Positions 17,095-26,093 are shown, counted from the first letter of the stretch. The stretch is DNA of 64,000 nucleotides from Pelagibius sp048268885 (GCA_048268885.1 JBLWUP010000002.1:248001-312000); one strand, 5' to 3'. Program-made: numbers and translations. Notes: generated from the letters alone by a model not told the origin.

Positions 17095-18983
17095 CGGCGC
17101 ACCGCCGGGTTCATCTCCAGGGCCCGTTTCTGGGCCGCGATCCGGAACTGTGCGTTGGCCGCCCCGTAGCCGGCGTAACCGCCCCGGCGCTCGACGATCT
17201 CGAAGAAGAAACCCTCGCCATAATTGGGGCAGTAGACCTGAAAGTACTCGCCGTGGTCATCGCGGTCGTAGAGGATGTTGGCCGCCTTCAGGGCGCCGAG
17301 CAATTCTGCGTCCAGCGCGAAGCGGGCCTCGAGGTCGTCGTAATAGTTCGGCGAGATCGCGAGGGGCGCGAAGCCGTTGTCCGCCAGCCGGGCCGCCGTG
17401 GCGAAGATGTCGTCGCTTCTGAAGGCGATGTGCTGCACCGCCGATCCGAAGCTCTCGGCGATGAAGCGCCCGGCCAAGGTCTTGCGGTTCTCGGCGCCGT
17501 TCAAGGTGATCCGAAGCGACCCTTCGGCGTTCTCGATGACCTGGCTGCGCACGAGGCCGGCAGGGTCGACGACGTCGACCATCGGCGTCTTGTGGGTTTC
17601 GAAGATCGAGGTATAGAACAGCAGCCAGGTGAGCATTTCTTCGTAGTTCATCGTCTGGGCGATGTGATCCACCGAAAGCAACCCGATTTCCGGCGGTGCT
17701 TCCTGGTCTTCCACCGGCTCGAACTCGATCTCCCACACCCGGGCGAGATCGCTGTGTGCGTCGATGAAGTGCATGACGCCGCCGCCGACCCCGCGGATCG
17801 CGGGAATCTTCAGTTCGCCCGGCCCGACCGGCTGCTCGAAGAGCGTGGCGCCGAGGGCCCTGGCCCGTTCCACCGTGGCGGTGGCGTCCTCCACCTTCAG
17901 GCCCAGGTCACAGACGGTGGTCCCGTGGACCAGGTAGGAGGAATAGGCGAAACCCTCGCGTTCGGTATTGATGACGATCTTGATGTCGCCCTGGCGCCAC
18001 AGTTCGACATCCTTGGCGATGTGCCGGCCGGCACGGCGGAAGCCGATGTGCCGCAGGAGGTTCCCCAGTTCCGCGGCTTCCCGCTCGTCGGCGGCGAACT
18101 CGATGAATTCAATCCCCGAGACGGACACCCGGTCGGGCATCGCCGGCACCGGCATGGCCATTCCCGGTTCGCTGCGCCTGACCTGGTCCATCAGGTAGAG
18201 CAGGGAGCGGTGGCCGTCGACCGAGATGGTCTTGGGCGATCCCCCGCGGAACTGGTCGTTGAAGATCTCCAGCGACACGACGCCGTCGTAACCGGTCGCC
18301 GCGACGGCGCGCATGAAGCCCGTGACGTCGAGGTCTCCTTCGCCGGGCATGTTGCGGAAGTGCCGGCTCCAGTACAGCAGGTCCATGTCGATGCGCGGCG
18401 CATCGGCCAGCTGGACGAAGAAGATGCGGTCGCCCGGAATGGAGCGGATGGAATTGGGGTCCAGGTCCCGCGCCAAGGTGTGGAAGGAATCGAGAATAAG
18501 CCCGACGTTCGGATGGTTGGCGCGCCTGACGATTTCCCAGGCATCCCGGTGATCGTTGATGTGCCGCCCCCAGGCCAGCGCCTCATAGCCGACGCGGATG
18601 CCCCGCTTGGCGGCCCGTTCGCCCAGTTCGGCGAAATCGTCGGCGGCCCGGTCGATGCCGCCGAGCGACAGCGGCGAGACGTTGGAGCAGATCAGCATCA
18701 GATCGGCGCCCAGTTCGGCCATCAGGTCGAACTTGCGCTCGACCCGCTCGAAGGCGCGGCCCCGCTGCGGCTCCGGCATGCCTTCGAAGTCACGGAAGGG
18801 CTGGAACAGCATGATCTCGAGGCCCTGGTCGCGCACCAGCCGTCCGGCCTCGCGCGGCGAACCGTCGAAGGCGAGGAAATCGTTTTCGAAAATCTCGATC
18901 CCGTCGAAGCCGGCGGCGGCGATCGCCGCCAGCTTCTCCTCGAAGTCGCCCGAGATCGAAACGGTCGCGATGGAGGTCTTCAT
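17091..18983 (-). CDS. quiC: 3-dehydroshikimate dehydratase QuiC fused to a 4-hydroxyphenylpyruvate dioxygenase-like domain
   Basis: Bifunctional-type protein of 630 aa. The N-terminal TIM barrel (1-280) begins KTSIATVSISGDFEEKLAAI, as in Pseudomonas QuiC1, and has the four metal ligands at the same positions: Glu134, Asp165, Gln191 and Glu239. It converts 3-dehydroshikimate to protocatechuate. The C-terminal part (about 290-620) is a vicinal-oxygen-chelate/HPPD-like double domain with candidate metal ligands in VDHIAQ, QHIAFR and FFEIVERRG; its role in QuiC is unclear. ATG 18983 is chosen over an upstream in-frame ATG because GAGGGGGA precedes it. It is the last gene of the TRAP/shikimate operon. 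Confidence 0.93.
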   Translation of the reverse strand: MKTSIATVSISGDFEEKLAAIAAAGFDGIEIFENDFLAFDGSPREAGRLVRDQGLEIMLFQPFRDFEGMPEPQRGRAFERVERKFDLMAELGADLMLICSNVSPLSLGGIDRAADDFAELGERAAKRGIRVGYEALAWGRHINDHRDAWEIVRRANHPNVGLILDSFHTLARDLDPNSIRSIPGDRIFFVQLADAPRIDMDLLYWSRHFRNMPGEGDLDVTGFMRAVAATGYDGVVSLEIFNDQFRGGSPKTISVDGHRSLLYLMDQVRRSEPGMAMPVPAMPDRVSVSGIEFIEFAADEREAAELGNLLRHIGFRRAGRHIAKDVELWRQGDIKIVINTEREGFAYSSYLVHGTTVCDLGLKVEDATATVERARALGATLFEQPVGPGELKIPAIRGVGGGVMHFIDAHSDLARVWEIEFEPVEDQEAPPEIGLLSVDHIAQTMNYEEMLTWLLFYTSIFETHKTPMVDVVDPAGLVRSQVIENAEGSLRITLNGAENRKTLAGRFIAESFGSAVQHIAFRSDDIFATAARLADNGFAPLAISPNYYDDLEARFALDAELLGALKAANILYDRDDHGEYFQVYCPNYGEGFFFEIVERRGGYAGYGAANAQFRIAAQKRALEMNPAVRR

Positions 18984-18996
18984 GTCAGTATCCCCC

Positions 18997-20274
18997 TCAA
19001 TAGCCAAGGATCCGCGGCAGGAAGGTGACGGTGTCGGGCACGAAGGTCAGGATGGCGAGCACCGCCACCTCGACCAGAAACAGCGGCAGGATCGCGCGGC
19101 TCAGCCGCGTCATGCCGACCCCCGCGATGGACTCGGCGACGAAGAGGCAGAGGCCGACCGGCGGGGTGATGAGGCCGATCATCAGGTTGAAGATCACGAC
19201 AATGCCGAAGTGTACCGGATCGATGCCCAATGAGACCGCGATGGGATGCAGGATCGGCACCAGCACCAGCATCGCCGCGATGCCTTCCAGGAACAGCCCG
19301 ACGAAGAGGAAGAGCAGCATGACCGCCAGCAGAAAGGCGGTCTGGCTGTCGACGCTGCCGAGCACCCAATCCGTCAGCATGTTGGGGATGCGGTTATAGG
19401 TCAGCAGCCAGTTGGCGGCGGAGACGGCGGCGATGATGATCAGGATCACCGCGCTGTCGCACATCGAGCGGCTGAAGATCCGGGGCAGGGCCGAGACCTT
19501 GATGTTGCGGTAGACCAGCAGCCCGATGATCAGGGCGTAGCCCACGGCGAAGCTCGCCGCCTCGGTGGGCGTGACCACGCCCAGCAGGATCGAGCCGACC
19601 ACGAAGGCCGGCATGAGCAGCGGCAGGATGCCGCCCAGCAGGGCCCGGCGGGCGGTTCCCGCGGTTTTGTCTTCGCCGGCGCTGTCGGGGGCGTTCACCC
19701 TGACCCGCAGGCTGACGTAGAGCGACAGGAAGAAGGCCAGCAGCAGGCCCGGGATGACGCCGGCGAGGAACAGCGCCGGGACGGAGACGCCGGTGACCAC
19801 CAGGGCATAGATGATGACCGGGATCGAGGGCGGGATGATCGGCCCGATCACCGAGGAGGCGGCGGTCAGGGCGGCGGCGAAGGCGCGGTCGTAGCCGTGC
19901 TTTTCCATCTCCGGGATGAAGACGCGGCCCAGCGCCGAGGTGTCGGCGACGGCCGATCCCGACAGGCCGGCGAAGATGACCGAGGCCCAGATGTTCACAT
20001 GGGCCAGCCCGGCGCGGAAGCGGCCGACCAGCACGTTGGCGAAAGCGATGATTCGCTGGGTGATGCCGCTCTCGTTCATCAACTCGCCGGCCAGCACGAA
20101 GAGGGGGATGGCGAGCAGCGGAAAGGAGTTTAAGCCGCGGAACATCTCCGTCGCGACGATGCGGATGTGGTAGGGCGGCTCGCCGCTCAGCATGAACCAG
20201 GCTAGCGCGGCGACGATGGCGAAGGCGACGGGAACGCCGATCAGCAGGCTGGCGGCCAGGATGACGAAGACCAC
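18997..20274 (-). CDS. dctM: TRAP transporter large permease DctM
   Basis: Membrane protein of 425 aa with the usual DctM helix pattern. It has PLFVLAGELMNESGI (about residues 56-70), the VIGPIIPPSIPVIIYA segment (about 140-155) and NLMIGLITPPVGLCLFV (about 366-382), which contribute to the Na+-coupled substrate path. It lies between dctQ and quiC on the minus strand with 4-bp and 13-bp gaps. Context suggests shikimate, dehydroshikimate or quinate as substrate (inference). Confidence 0.92.
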   Translation of the reverse strand: MVFVILAASLLIGVPVAFAIVAALAWFMLSGEPPYHIRIVATEMFRGLNSFPLLAIPLFVLAGELMNESGITQRIIAFANVLVGRFRAGLAHVNIWASVIFAGLSGSAVADTSALGRVFIPEMEKHGYDRAFAAALTAASSVIGPIIPPSIPVIIYALVVTGVSVPALFLAGVIPGLLLAFFLSLYVSLRVRVNAPDSAGEDKTAGTARRALLGGILPLLMPAFVVGSILLGVVTPTEAASFAVGYALIIGLLVYRNIKVSALPRIFSRSMCDSAVILIIIAAVSAANWLLTYNRIPNMLTDWVLGSVDSQTAFLLAVMLLFLFVGLFLEGIAAMLVLVPILHPIAVSLGIDPVHFGIVVIFNLMIGLITPPVGLCLFVAESIAGVGMTRLSRAILPLFLVEVAVLAILTFVPDTVTFLPRILGY

Positions 20275-20278
20275 GGGA

Positions 20279-20797
20279 TCAGCGCTCCTGCAGCCGCGTG
20301 GCGAAACGGATCACGGCGGCCAGCGCGAGGGCGGCACCGCCGAAGCCCAGGGCGGCCTGCCAGCTGCCCATCTGGCCCAGGTGCACGAGCCAGTCGGCGC
20401 CGGTGGCTTCCGCCAGTGCCCGGGCGGAACCGATCAGGCCCGAGGCATCGACGGCGCCGCGGCGCAAAGCGAAGAGATAGCCGGACCAGGCCAGCAGGCC
20501 GCCGACCACGGCGGTGACGAGATCAACCAGGATGAAGAGCCGCTGCCGCAGCTTCTCGGGCAGGGCGTCGGTGAGCACGGTGAGGCGGATGTGCCGATCG
20601 TCGAGGTAGGCCAGGGCGATGCCGAACATGACGCCGTAGATCGTCAGGTAGATCGGCAGTTCCTCGCCCCATTCCAGGGACCTGCCGACTGTGTAGCGGC
20701 GCAGGGAATTGAAGAAGATAATGGCGAACAGCAGGGCCAGCGACAATCCGGCGCCGAAGCCGAAGACGCGGCTGGCAAAGCGATGGATCGTGGACAT
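20279..20797 (-). CDS. dctQ: TRAP transporter small permease DctQ
   Basis: Four-helix membrane protein of 172 aa with the DctQ motif RYTVGRSLEWGEELPIYL (about residues 34-51). It bridges the binding protein and DctM. It sits 4 bp before dctM and is separated from dctP by a hairpin-containing 79-bp gap. Confidence 0.9.
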   Translation of the reverse strand: MSTIHRFASRVFGFGAGLSLALLFAIIFFNSLRRYTVGRSLEWGEELPIYLTIYGVMFGIALAYLDDRHIRLTVLTDALPEKLRQRLFILVDLVTAVVGGLLAWSGYLFALRRGAVDASGLIGSARALAEATGADWLVHLGQMGSWQAALGFGGAALALAAVIRFATRLQER

Positions 20798-20826
20798 GAC
20801 CGGGGTTCCTCGCGGCTTGGGAGAGC

Positions 20827-20860
20827 CTGCGCGCGGGCGGCCTTCACCGCCCGCGCGCAG
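20827..20860 (-). promoter_or_regulatory. Perfect 14-bp stem-loop between dctP and dctQ
   Basis: CTGCGCGCGGGCGG (20827-20840) and CCGCCCGCGCGCAG (20847-20860) are exact reverse complements around a 6-nt loop. There is no T-run on the minus strand, so it is more likely to protect the upstream dctP mRNA or attenuate than to terminate fully. Confidence 0.6.
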
Positions 20861-20876
20861 AGACGCACTGAATGGC

Positions 20877-21887
20877 TTACTCGGTCGCGGCCTTCACGGC
20901 GGCGTCGAGCTGTCCGATCCAGGCGGCATCGTCGCCCAGCTCGCCGGCGAGCCAGGTCTTGACGGCCGGCTGGGCCTTGTCGCGGAACATCGCCAGTTCC
21001 TCGGCGGTCGGCGAATAGACCTGCATGCCCTCTTCCTGGACCTGGTTCACACCGGCTGCCGTGCCCCACTGCTGGATGGCGCGGCCCATGTTGCCGGCGA
21101 CCACGGCGGCCTTGGCGACGACTTCCCGCTCCGCCGGTGACAGCGACTGGAAGAACGCGTCGTTGATCAGCAGGAAGTCGGCGCCGTAGACGTGCCCGTC
21201 CAGGGTCATGAACTTCTGCAGCTTGTGCAGCTTGTTGTTGTAGATGACGCCCACCGGATTTTCCTGGCCGTCGACCACACCGGTCGAGAGCGCGTTCGGC
21301 AGCTCGGTCCAGGCGATCGGGGTCGGCTCGCCGCCCAGCCCCTTGACCATCTCGACGTAGAGCGGGATCGGCTGGACACGGAACTTCAGGCCTTCCATGT
21401 CCGCGGGCGTACGCACCTCGCGCACGTTGTTGGTGAAGTTGCGGAAGCCGGTCTCGCCGTAGGCCAGGGTGCGCAGCCCGGTCTCTTCCAGGCAGTGCGC
21501 GGCCAGCGCCGCGCCGAAGGAACCGTCGAGCACCTCCCAGGCGACCGGCGCCGAGGGGAAGGTGTAGGGGATATCGAGCACCGAAGCGGCCTTGCAGACC
21601 TTCGACATGGCGCCCGAGACCATGACGACCTGGGTCAGGCCTTCCTGGGCCTGGCCGACCAGTTCGTCCTCGTTGCCCAGCGCGCCGGCCGGAAACAGCT
21701 CGACCGTCAGGCCGGTCTCGCCTTCGACGATGTTCTTGAAGATGTGGGCGGCGGCGCCTTTCTTGGAGCCCTGCCAGTCGTCGGGATCGACGTGGGCGAA
21801 GCGGATGGTCTGGGCCGAGGCCGAAGAGGCGATCAGCCCCAGCGTCACGGCCGTTGCCAGAGTCAGTGTCGATAAAGTCAAACGCAT
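20877..21887 (-). CDS. dctP: TRAP transporter solute-binding protein DctP
   Basis: Periplasmic binding protein of 336 aa with a Sec signal (residues 1-25, ending SSASAQT). Family motifs include the GLKFRVQPIPLYVEMVKGLG region (about 155-174), whose Arg normally binds the ligand carboxylate, and TELPNALSTGVVDGQENP (about 183-200). It is the first transporter gene after the shikimate dehydrogenase gene on the minus strand. A carboxylated ring such as shikimate would suit the conserved Arg, but ligand identity is inference. Confidence 0.92.
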   Translation of the reverse strand: MRLTLSTLTLATAVTLGLIASSASAQTIRFAHVDPDDWQGSKKGAAAHIFKNIVEGETGLTVELFPAGALGNEDELVGQAQEGLTQVVMVSGAMSKVCKAASVLDIPYTFPSAPVAWEVLDGSFGAALAAHCLEETGLRTLAYGETGFRNFTNNVREVRTPADMEGLKFRVQPIPLYVEMVKGLGGEPTPIAWTELPNALSTGVVDGQENPVGVIYNNKLHKLQKFMTLDGHVYGADFLLINDAFFQSLSPAEREVVAKAAVVAGNMGRAIQQWGTAAGVNQVQEEGMQVYSPTAEELAMFRDKAQPAVKTWLAGELGDDAAWIGQLDAAVKAATE

Positions 21888-21951
21888 AGTGGTCCTCCCA
21901 GTTTCGTCATTACGGTGCCGCCCTTGCTGAGGCGGCGCTTGTCCCGGCCGC

Positions 21952-22830
21952 TCACGGGCCGAGGTTTTCGAATGTCCGGCGCATGCGCGCAGGATCGGGT
22001 TTGCTGCCGGTGAAGAGTTCGTAGGCCCGGACCGCCTGGAAGACGGCCATGCCCAAGCCCGGCAGCAGGCGGCAGCCCGCCGCCTTGGCGGCGGCGAGAA
22101 GGGCTGTTTCCAGCGGGAAGTAGACGATGTCGGCGACCCAGAGTTCCGGGCGTAGCAGCGCGGGCGGAAAGGGCGAGCCCGGGTGCTTGGCCATGCCGAC
22201 AGGTGTGGCGTTGACCAGACCGCTCAGCCCCGCCGCGACGCTCTCGGGGCTTTCCGGCACGGCCACCCTGGCGGCGCCATAGTGGCGGGACAGGCTCTCG
22301 GCCAGGCGGGCGCTGCGTGTGCTGTCGCGGTCGAAAACCTTCAATTGTTCGACACCCAGTGACAGCAGGGCATGGGCCACGGCCCCGCCGGCGCCGCCGG
22401 CGCCGATCAGCAGCACGCTGTCCAGCGCTGCCTCGGGCAGCCCGCGGCGGAAGCTCTCGGCGAAACCCCAGAAATCCGTGTTGTGGCCGTGGCGCTTGCC
22501 GTCGCGGAAAACTACGGAGTTCACCGCGCCGACGGTGCGGGCGCTGTCGGAGAGATCGTCCAGCAGGTCGATGACGTCGATTTTGTAGGGGTAAGTGATG
22601 TTGAGGCCGGCGAAGCCCTCGGCCTCGGCGCCGGCGACCACGTCGGCCAGGCTGAGCCCGGCCATCGCGGGCTCGTCCATGTCAAACAGGCGGTAGCGGT
22701 AGTCCAGGCCCTGGGCCAGGCCTTCGGCTTCGTGCATGGCCGGCGTGCGGGACTGTGCGATGCCGCGGCCGACAAGTCCCGAAAGCAGAATTCCCTCTCC
22801 CGCCATCGTCTGGGCCGGCGGCTGTGGCAT
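21952..22830 (-). CDS. Shikimate/quinate dehydrogenase, AroE family, NAD-type
   Basis: Protein of 292 aa of the AroE fold. The substrate site has SRT (27-29), Lys83 in NITYPYK and Asp119 in HNTDFWG; the dinucleotide loop is GAGGAGGA (143-150). The strand after it ends in VFDRD with Asp167 where NADP-specific AroE has an Asn-Arg-Thr clamp, as seen in NAD-dependent catabolic quinate/shikimate dehydrogenases. A degradative role, shikimate to 3-dehydroshikimate, agrees with quiC in the same operon. The start at 22830 follows GAGAGGGG; Met at 22806 is an alternative. It is divergent from a TetR gene. Confidence 0.87.
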   Translation of the reverse strand: MPQPPAQTMAGEGILLSGLVGRGIAQSRTPAMHEAEGLAQGLDYRYRLFDMDEPAMAGLSLADVVAGAEAEGFAGLNITYPYKIDVIDLLDDLSDSARTVGAVNSVVFRDGKRHGHNTDFWGFAESFRRGLPEAALDSVLLIGAGGAGGAVAHALLSLGVEQLKVFDRDSTRSARLAESLSRHYGAARVAVPESPESVAAGLSGLVNATPVGMAKHPGSPFPPALLRPELWVADIVYFPLETALLAAAKAAGCRLLPGLGMAVFQAVRAYELFTGSKPDPARMRRTFENLGP

Positions 22831-22891
22831 TTTCCCCTCTCGCTGGCGCTGGGCGCCAGTTCTCTGGTTAGTCCACCAAAATGTTCCAAAC

Positions 22892-22922
22892 GGTTAATTG
22901 AGTCAAGAAAATTGAACTAACC
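22892..22922. promoter_or_regulatory. Candidate TetR operator and divergent promoters
   Basis: GGTTAATTGA (22892-22901) and TGAACTAACC (22913-22922) form an imperfect inverted repeat (8 of 10 positions) with an 11-bp centre; another GGTTA lies at 22866. The site sits in the 133-bp gap between the divergent shikimate dehydrogenase and TetR genes. TTGACT on the minus strand (22906-22901) and TTGAAC (22912-22917) with TAGTCT 16 nt later on the plus strand are possible promoter elements inside it, consistent with repression of both genes. Confidence 0.5.
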
Positions 22923-22963
22923 AGTTAAATTGCTAGTCTGCACATCCTGAGACAGGATTCGGT

Positions 22964-23650
22964 ATGAGCGAGAAACTGAAGCCGAGAGGGGCCCGCGACG
23001 CCCGGGCGGGCTGGAAGCAGAACCCGGAAGCGGTGCAGGCGAATATCCTGCGCGTGGCTCTGGAGGAGTTCGCCAAGAACGGCCTCTCCGGCGCCCGCGT
23101 TGATGAGATCGCGGCGCGGACGGAAACCTCCAAGCGCATGATCTACTACTACTTCGGCGACAAGGAGGGGCTCTATCGCCGGGTTCTGGAGGCCGCCTAC
23201 CGCGAGGTGCGCAGCGGCGAGCAGGAACTCGACCTGGAAGGACTGGCGCCGGCGGCGGCGCTGCGGCAACTGGTCGAATTCACCTTCGATCACCACCACC
23301 GTCATCCCCAGTTCATCCGTCTGGTCATGATCGAGAACATTCACCACGGCCACTACCTGAAGCAGTCGGACCTGATCCGCGACCTGAACCGGGGCGCCAT
23401 CGAGCACCTGGAGCGGGTACTGGAGCGCGGGCGCCGTGCCGGGGTCTTCCGCGCCGAGACCGATCCGCTGGTGGTGCACTGGCAGATCAGCGCCCTCAGC
23501 TTCTTCAACGTCTCCAACGCCGCGACCTTCTCGGTGATTTTTGGTGACCGGCTGACCAAGCCGGCGGGCCAGGGGTTGCTGCGCCGCTGGGTCGCCGAGA
23601 CGGTGCTGCGCTCGGTCCTCATCGACCCGGAAAGCCAGCCTCACCCTTGA
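22964..23650 (+). CDS. TetR/AcrR family transcriptional regulator
   Basis: Regulator of 228 aa with an N-terminal TetR HTH at about residues 27-72 (NILRVALEEFAKNGLSGARV, then TSKRMIYYYFGDKEGLY). The C-terminal domain contains a His-rich segment FDHHHRHPQFIRLV (about 107-120) near the probable ligand pocket. It is transcribed away from the shikimate dehydrogenase/TRAP/quiC operon and is the likely regulator of it, with shikimate or protocatechuate as possible effector (inference). The operator candidate lies between them. Confidence 0.88.
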   Translation: MSEKLKPRGARDARAGWKQNPEAVQANILRVALEEFAKNGLSGARVDEIAARTETSKRMIYYYFGDKEGLYRRVLEAAYREVRSGEQELDLEGLAPAAALRQLVEFTFDHHHRHPQFIRLVMIENIHHGHYLKQSDLIRDLNRGAIEHLERVLERGRRAGVFRAETDPLVVHWQISALSFFNVSNAATFSVIFGDRLTKPAGQGLLRRWVAETVLRSVLIDPESQPHP

Positions 23651-23745
23651 AAATCGGGCTATTCGCCCGCTTCTCCGCCGACTGCCGCGCCGCGCAAGGG
23701 CTGCCGCCCGCGTCCGCTTGCCCTGCTCTTTTGGCCTTTCTCTAT

Positions 23746-23769
23746 TGTACTTTTTTCTAAATCAGTACA
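23746..23769. promoter_or_regulatory. Inverted repeat TGTACT-N12-AGTACA upstream of the PotD-like gene
   Basis: TGTACT (23746-23751) and AGTACA (23764-23769) are exact reverse complements in an AT-richer island of the 225-bp gap between tetR and the PotD-like gene. This is a possible regulator site for the 23876-32201 operon; no regulator gene lies next to it. Confidence 0.35.
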
Positions 23770-23875
23770 GCATAGCGGGCTTGGCGGACGTGGGCAGGGA
23801 GCCGGGAAAACCGGCCGGCCACGTTTCCGCCTTGGGCACACAGGGATGCGACGCAGGGAATGGGAGACAGGGAAA

Positions 23876-24931
23876 ATGGGCAAATTCAATAAGTTGAGTG
23901 CTGCGCTGCTGGCCGGCGCGGCGGTTCTCGCGCTCGCGGGGACGGCGCAAGGCGCCGACAAGATCGTGATCTCCAACTGGGACGGCTACATGCCGGCCGA
24001 CATGCTGGAGCGTTTCACCGCGGAGACCGGCATCGAGGCCGAGCTGGCGGTGCACGCCACCAACGAGGAGATCATGGGCAAGGTCGTCGCCGGCAAGGGC
24101 AAGGGCTACGACGTGCTCTTCGTCTCCTCGCCTTTCGTCGAGGCGCTGAAGAACCTGGGGCTGGTCGCCGAGCTCGACCATGCCAAGATCCCCAACATGA
24201 AGAACCTCTACCCGGAGGCCATGAAGCTGGAGTACGACCCCGGCAACACGGTTTCCGTGCCCTACGCCTGGGGCACCACGGGCCTCTGCTACCGCAGCGA
24301 CCTGGTGAGCGGCACGCCGGACAGCTGGATGGACCTGCTGAAGCCGGCCGACGGGCTGAAGGGCAAGGTCACCATGCTGTCGACCGACCGCTGGCTGATG
24401 GCCGCCGCCTTCCTGGCCGAGGGCAAGTCGGTGAATTCGACCGACGATGCCGACCTCGCCGCGGCGAAGGACCTGTTGATCGCCGCCAAGCAGGACCTGC
24501 TGGCCTACGACGACACTACCTTCTATTCCAAGCTGGTGTCCGGCGAGGCCGAGCTGGTGCAGGCTTGGGACGGCTGGTGCAACTACGGCATCGCCGAGAA
24601 TGCCGACATCAAGTACGTCATCCCCAAGGAAGGCTCCGACCTCTGGGTCGACACCATGGTGGTGACGGCGGCCTCGGAGAACAAGGACGCGGCGATGAAG
24701 TTCATCGACTTCATCCTGCAGGCGGACAACGGCGCCTGGGTGCCGTCCAACATCCTCTACAAGGTGCCGAACAAGGCCGCCATGGAGGCGCTGGACCCCG
24801 CCCTGGTCGAACAGTATCCGAACCTCGGGATGACGCCGGCGGAACTGCTGCAGCAGGAACAGCTGCGTGATCTCGGCAAGGGCCAGAAGGCCTTCTCCAA
24901 GACCGTCACGGAAATCCTGGCGTCCAACTAG
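23876..24931 (+). CDS. Polyamine-type ABC transporter substrate-binding protein (PotD/PotF class)
   Basis: Binding protein of 351 aa with a Sec signal peptide (residues 1-26, ending AQGAD) and the PotD-like mature start KIVISNWDGYMPADMLERF. Further family matches are VPYAWGTTGLCYR (about 123-135) and LVQAWDGWCNYG (about 226-237). ATG 23876 is preferred over 23846 because it starts directly before the signal peptide and follows GACAGGGA. First gene of the potDBCA-like set. The ligand may be a polyamine or another amine; only the family is certain. Confidence 0.88.
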   Translation: MGKFNKLSAALLAGAAVLALAGTAQGADKIVISNWDGYMPADMLERFTAETGIEAELAVHATNEEIMGKVVAGKGKGYDVLFVSSPFVEALKNLGLVAELDHAKIPNMKNLYPEAMKLEYDPGNTVSVPYAWGTTGLCYRSDLVSGTPDSWMDLLKPADGLKGKVTMLSTDRWLMAAAFLAEGKSVNSTDDADLAAAKDLLIAAKQDLLAYDDTTFYSKLVSGEAELVQAWDGWCNYGIAENADIKYVIPKEGSDLWVDTMVVTAASENKDAAMKFIDFILQADNGAWVPSNILYKVPNKAAMEALDPALVEQYPNLGMTPAELLQQEQLRDLGKGQKAFSKTVTEILASN

Positions 24932-24949
24932 GTAAGTAGGACGTTGAGG

Positions 24950-24992
24950 GCCGCTGCCGCTCCCTTCCAGTGACCCTGGGAGCGGCGGCGGC
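24950..24992 (+). promoter_or_regulatory. 15-bp stem-loop between the PotD-like and PotB-like genes
   Basis: GCCGCTGCCGCTCCC (24950-24964) pairs with GGGAGCGGCGGCGGC (24978-24992) with a single G-U type wobble and a 13-nt loop. No clear T-run follows. It lies in the 79-bp gap after the binding-protein gene, like the hairpins after the other SBP genes. Confidence 0.6.
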
Positions 24993-25010
24993 GCCATTTA
25001 GCGAACATCC

Positions 25011-25868
25011 ATGCCCCGCTCGCTGCTCAGAGACTGGCTGCTGCTCGGCCCCGGCCTTACCTGGCTGGCGCTGTTCCTCGTCGTGCCCTGCGGCATCGTC
25101 TTCGTCTTCGCCTTTTTCGAGCGCGGCGTCTACGGCGGCATCGACTACATCTTCACGCTGGAGAACTTCTCCCGCGCCGTCGACCCGCTCTATCTCTCGA
25201 TCTTTCTCACCTCGGCCAAGGTGGCGGGCCTGGCGACCCTGATCGCGCTCCTGATCGGCTACCCGGCGGCCTACGCCATCGCCCGCGCCCCGGCGCGGCG
25301 CCAGACCGCCTACCTGGTGCTGGTCATGCTGCCGTTCTGGAGCAACTACCTGATCCGCACCTACGCCTGGATCGTGCTGCTGAACCGCGAGGGCCTGGTG
25401 AACAAGGGGCTCGCGGCGCTCGGCCTGGTGCAGGAGCCATTGCCGCTGCTCTACAACGAATTCGCCATCATCACCGGCCTGGTCTACAACTACCTGCCCT
25501 TCGTGGTGCTGGCGATCTACTCCTCCATCAGCCGCCTCAACCCGGAAGTGCTGGAGGCGTCGGAAGACCTCGGCGCTTCCGCGCCGCGCACCTTCTGGCG
25601 CGTGACCCTGCCGCTGACGCTGCCGGGCGTGGCCGCCGGCGCGGTCTTCGTCTTCGTGCTTTCCGTCGGCAACTTCATCACGCCGGACCTGCTGGGCGGC
25701 GGCCGCCTGCAGATGGTCGGCAACATCATCTACGACCAGTTCCTCACGGCGCGCGACTGGCCCTTCGGCGCGACGCTCAGCTTCCTGCTGATCGCCGTCA
25801 TGATGGGGCTGCTGTTCTCCCAGGCGCTGCTGGTGCGCAAGGCCCAGGGGGAGGCGAAGGCGGCATGA
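25011..25868 (+). CDS. potB: Polyamine-type ABC transporter permease, PotB class
   Basis: Permease of 285 aa with about six membrane helices. It has MLPFWSNYLIRTYAW (about residues 106-120), typical of PotB/PotH, and the EAA loop LEASEDLGASAPRTFWRVTLP (about 181-201). It follows the binding-protein gene after a strong hairpin. The paired permease gene is separated from it by a 225-bp stretch with a repeat element. Confidence 0.9.
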   Translation: MPRSLLRDWLLLGPGLTWLALFLVVPCGIVFVFAFFERGVYGGIDYIFTLENFSRAVDPLYLSIFLTSAKVAGLATLIALLIGYPAAYAIARAPARRQTAYLVLVMLPFWSNYLIRTYAWIVLLNREGLVNKGLAALGLVQEPLPLLYNEFAIITGLVYNYLPFVVLAIYSSISRLNPEVLEASEDLGASAPRTFWRVTLPLTLPGVAAGAVFVFVLSVGNFITPDLLGGGRLQMVGNIIYDQFLTARDWPFGATLSFLLIAVMMGLLFSQALLVRKAQGEAKAA

Positions 25869-25916
25869 AGAAGTCCGTTGGCACAGTTTGGACGCTTCGA
25901 CCTTTCCATCCGAAGG

Positions 25917-26036
25917 CTGTCGTCCCGGCACTTGATGCCGGGACCCATTGTCCTATCCGCACCATCGGACTTTCCCTGGATGCTCTCAAATGCTTGCAGG
26001 CGCCAATGGATCCCGGGGTCAAGCCCCGGGATGACA
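25917..26036. repeat. Alphaproteobacterial-type palindromic repeat, copy A
   Basis: Two perfect hairpins: GTCCCGGCA/TGCCGGGAC (25922-25930 and 25936-25944, loop CTTGA) and ATCCCGGGG/CCCCGGGAT (26010-26018 and 26024-26032, loop TCAAG), linked by an inverted pair CCATTG (25945) and CAATGG (26004). The element lies between the potB- and potC-like genes. In one frame it translates to the familiar spurious run QWIPGSSPGMT, marking it as an interspersed repeat, not coding sequence. Copies B and C are at 29775-29920 and 51770-51870. Confidence 0.8.
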
Positions 26037-26093
26037 CCCAAAAGTGTGGTGCCAGAGCGCGACGGCATCGCCGTCTCCGGCGGGAGGTGGCCC

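Noticed and set aside
25878..26093. Upstream extension of the PotC-like gene
   Set aside because: It translates repeat copy A (QWIPGSSPGMT) and precedes a strong ribosome site at the real ATG.
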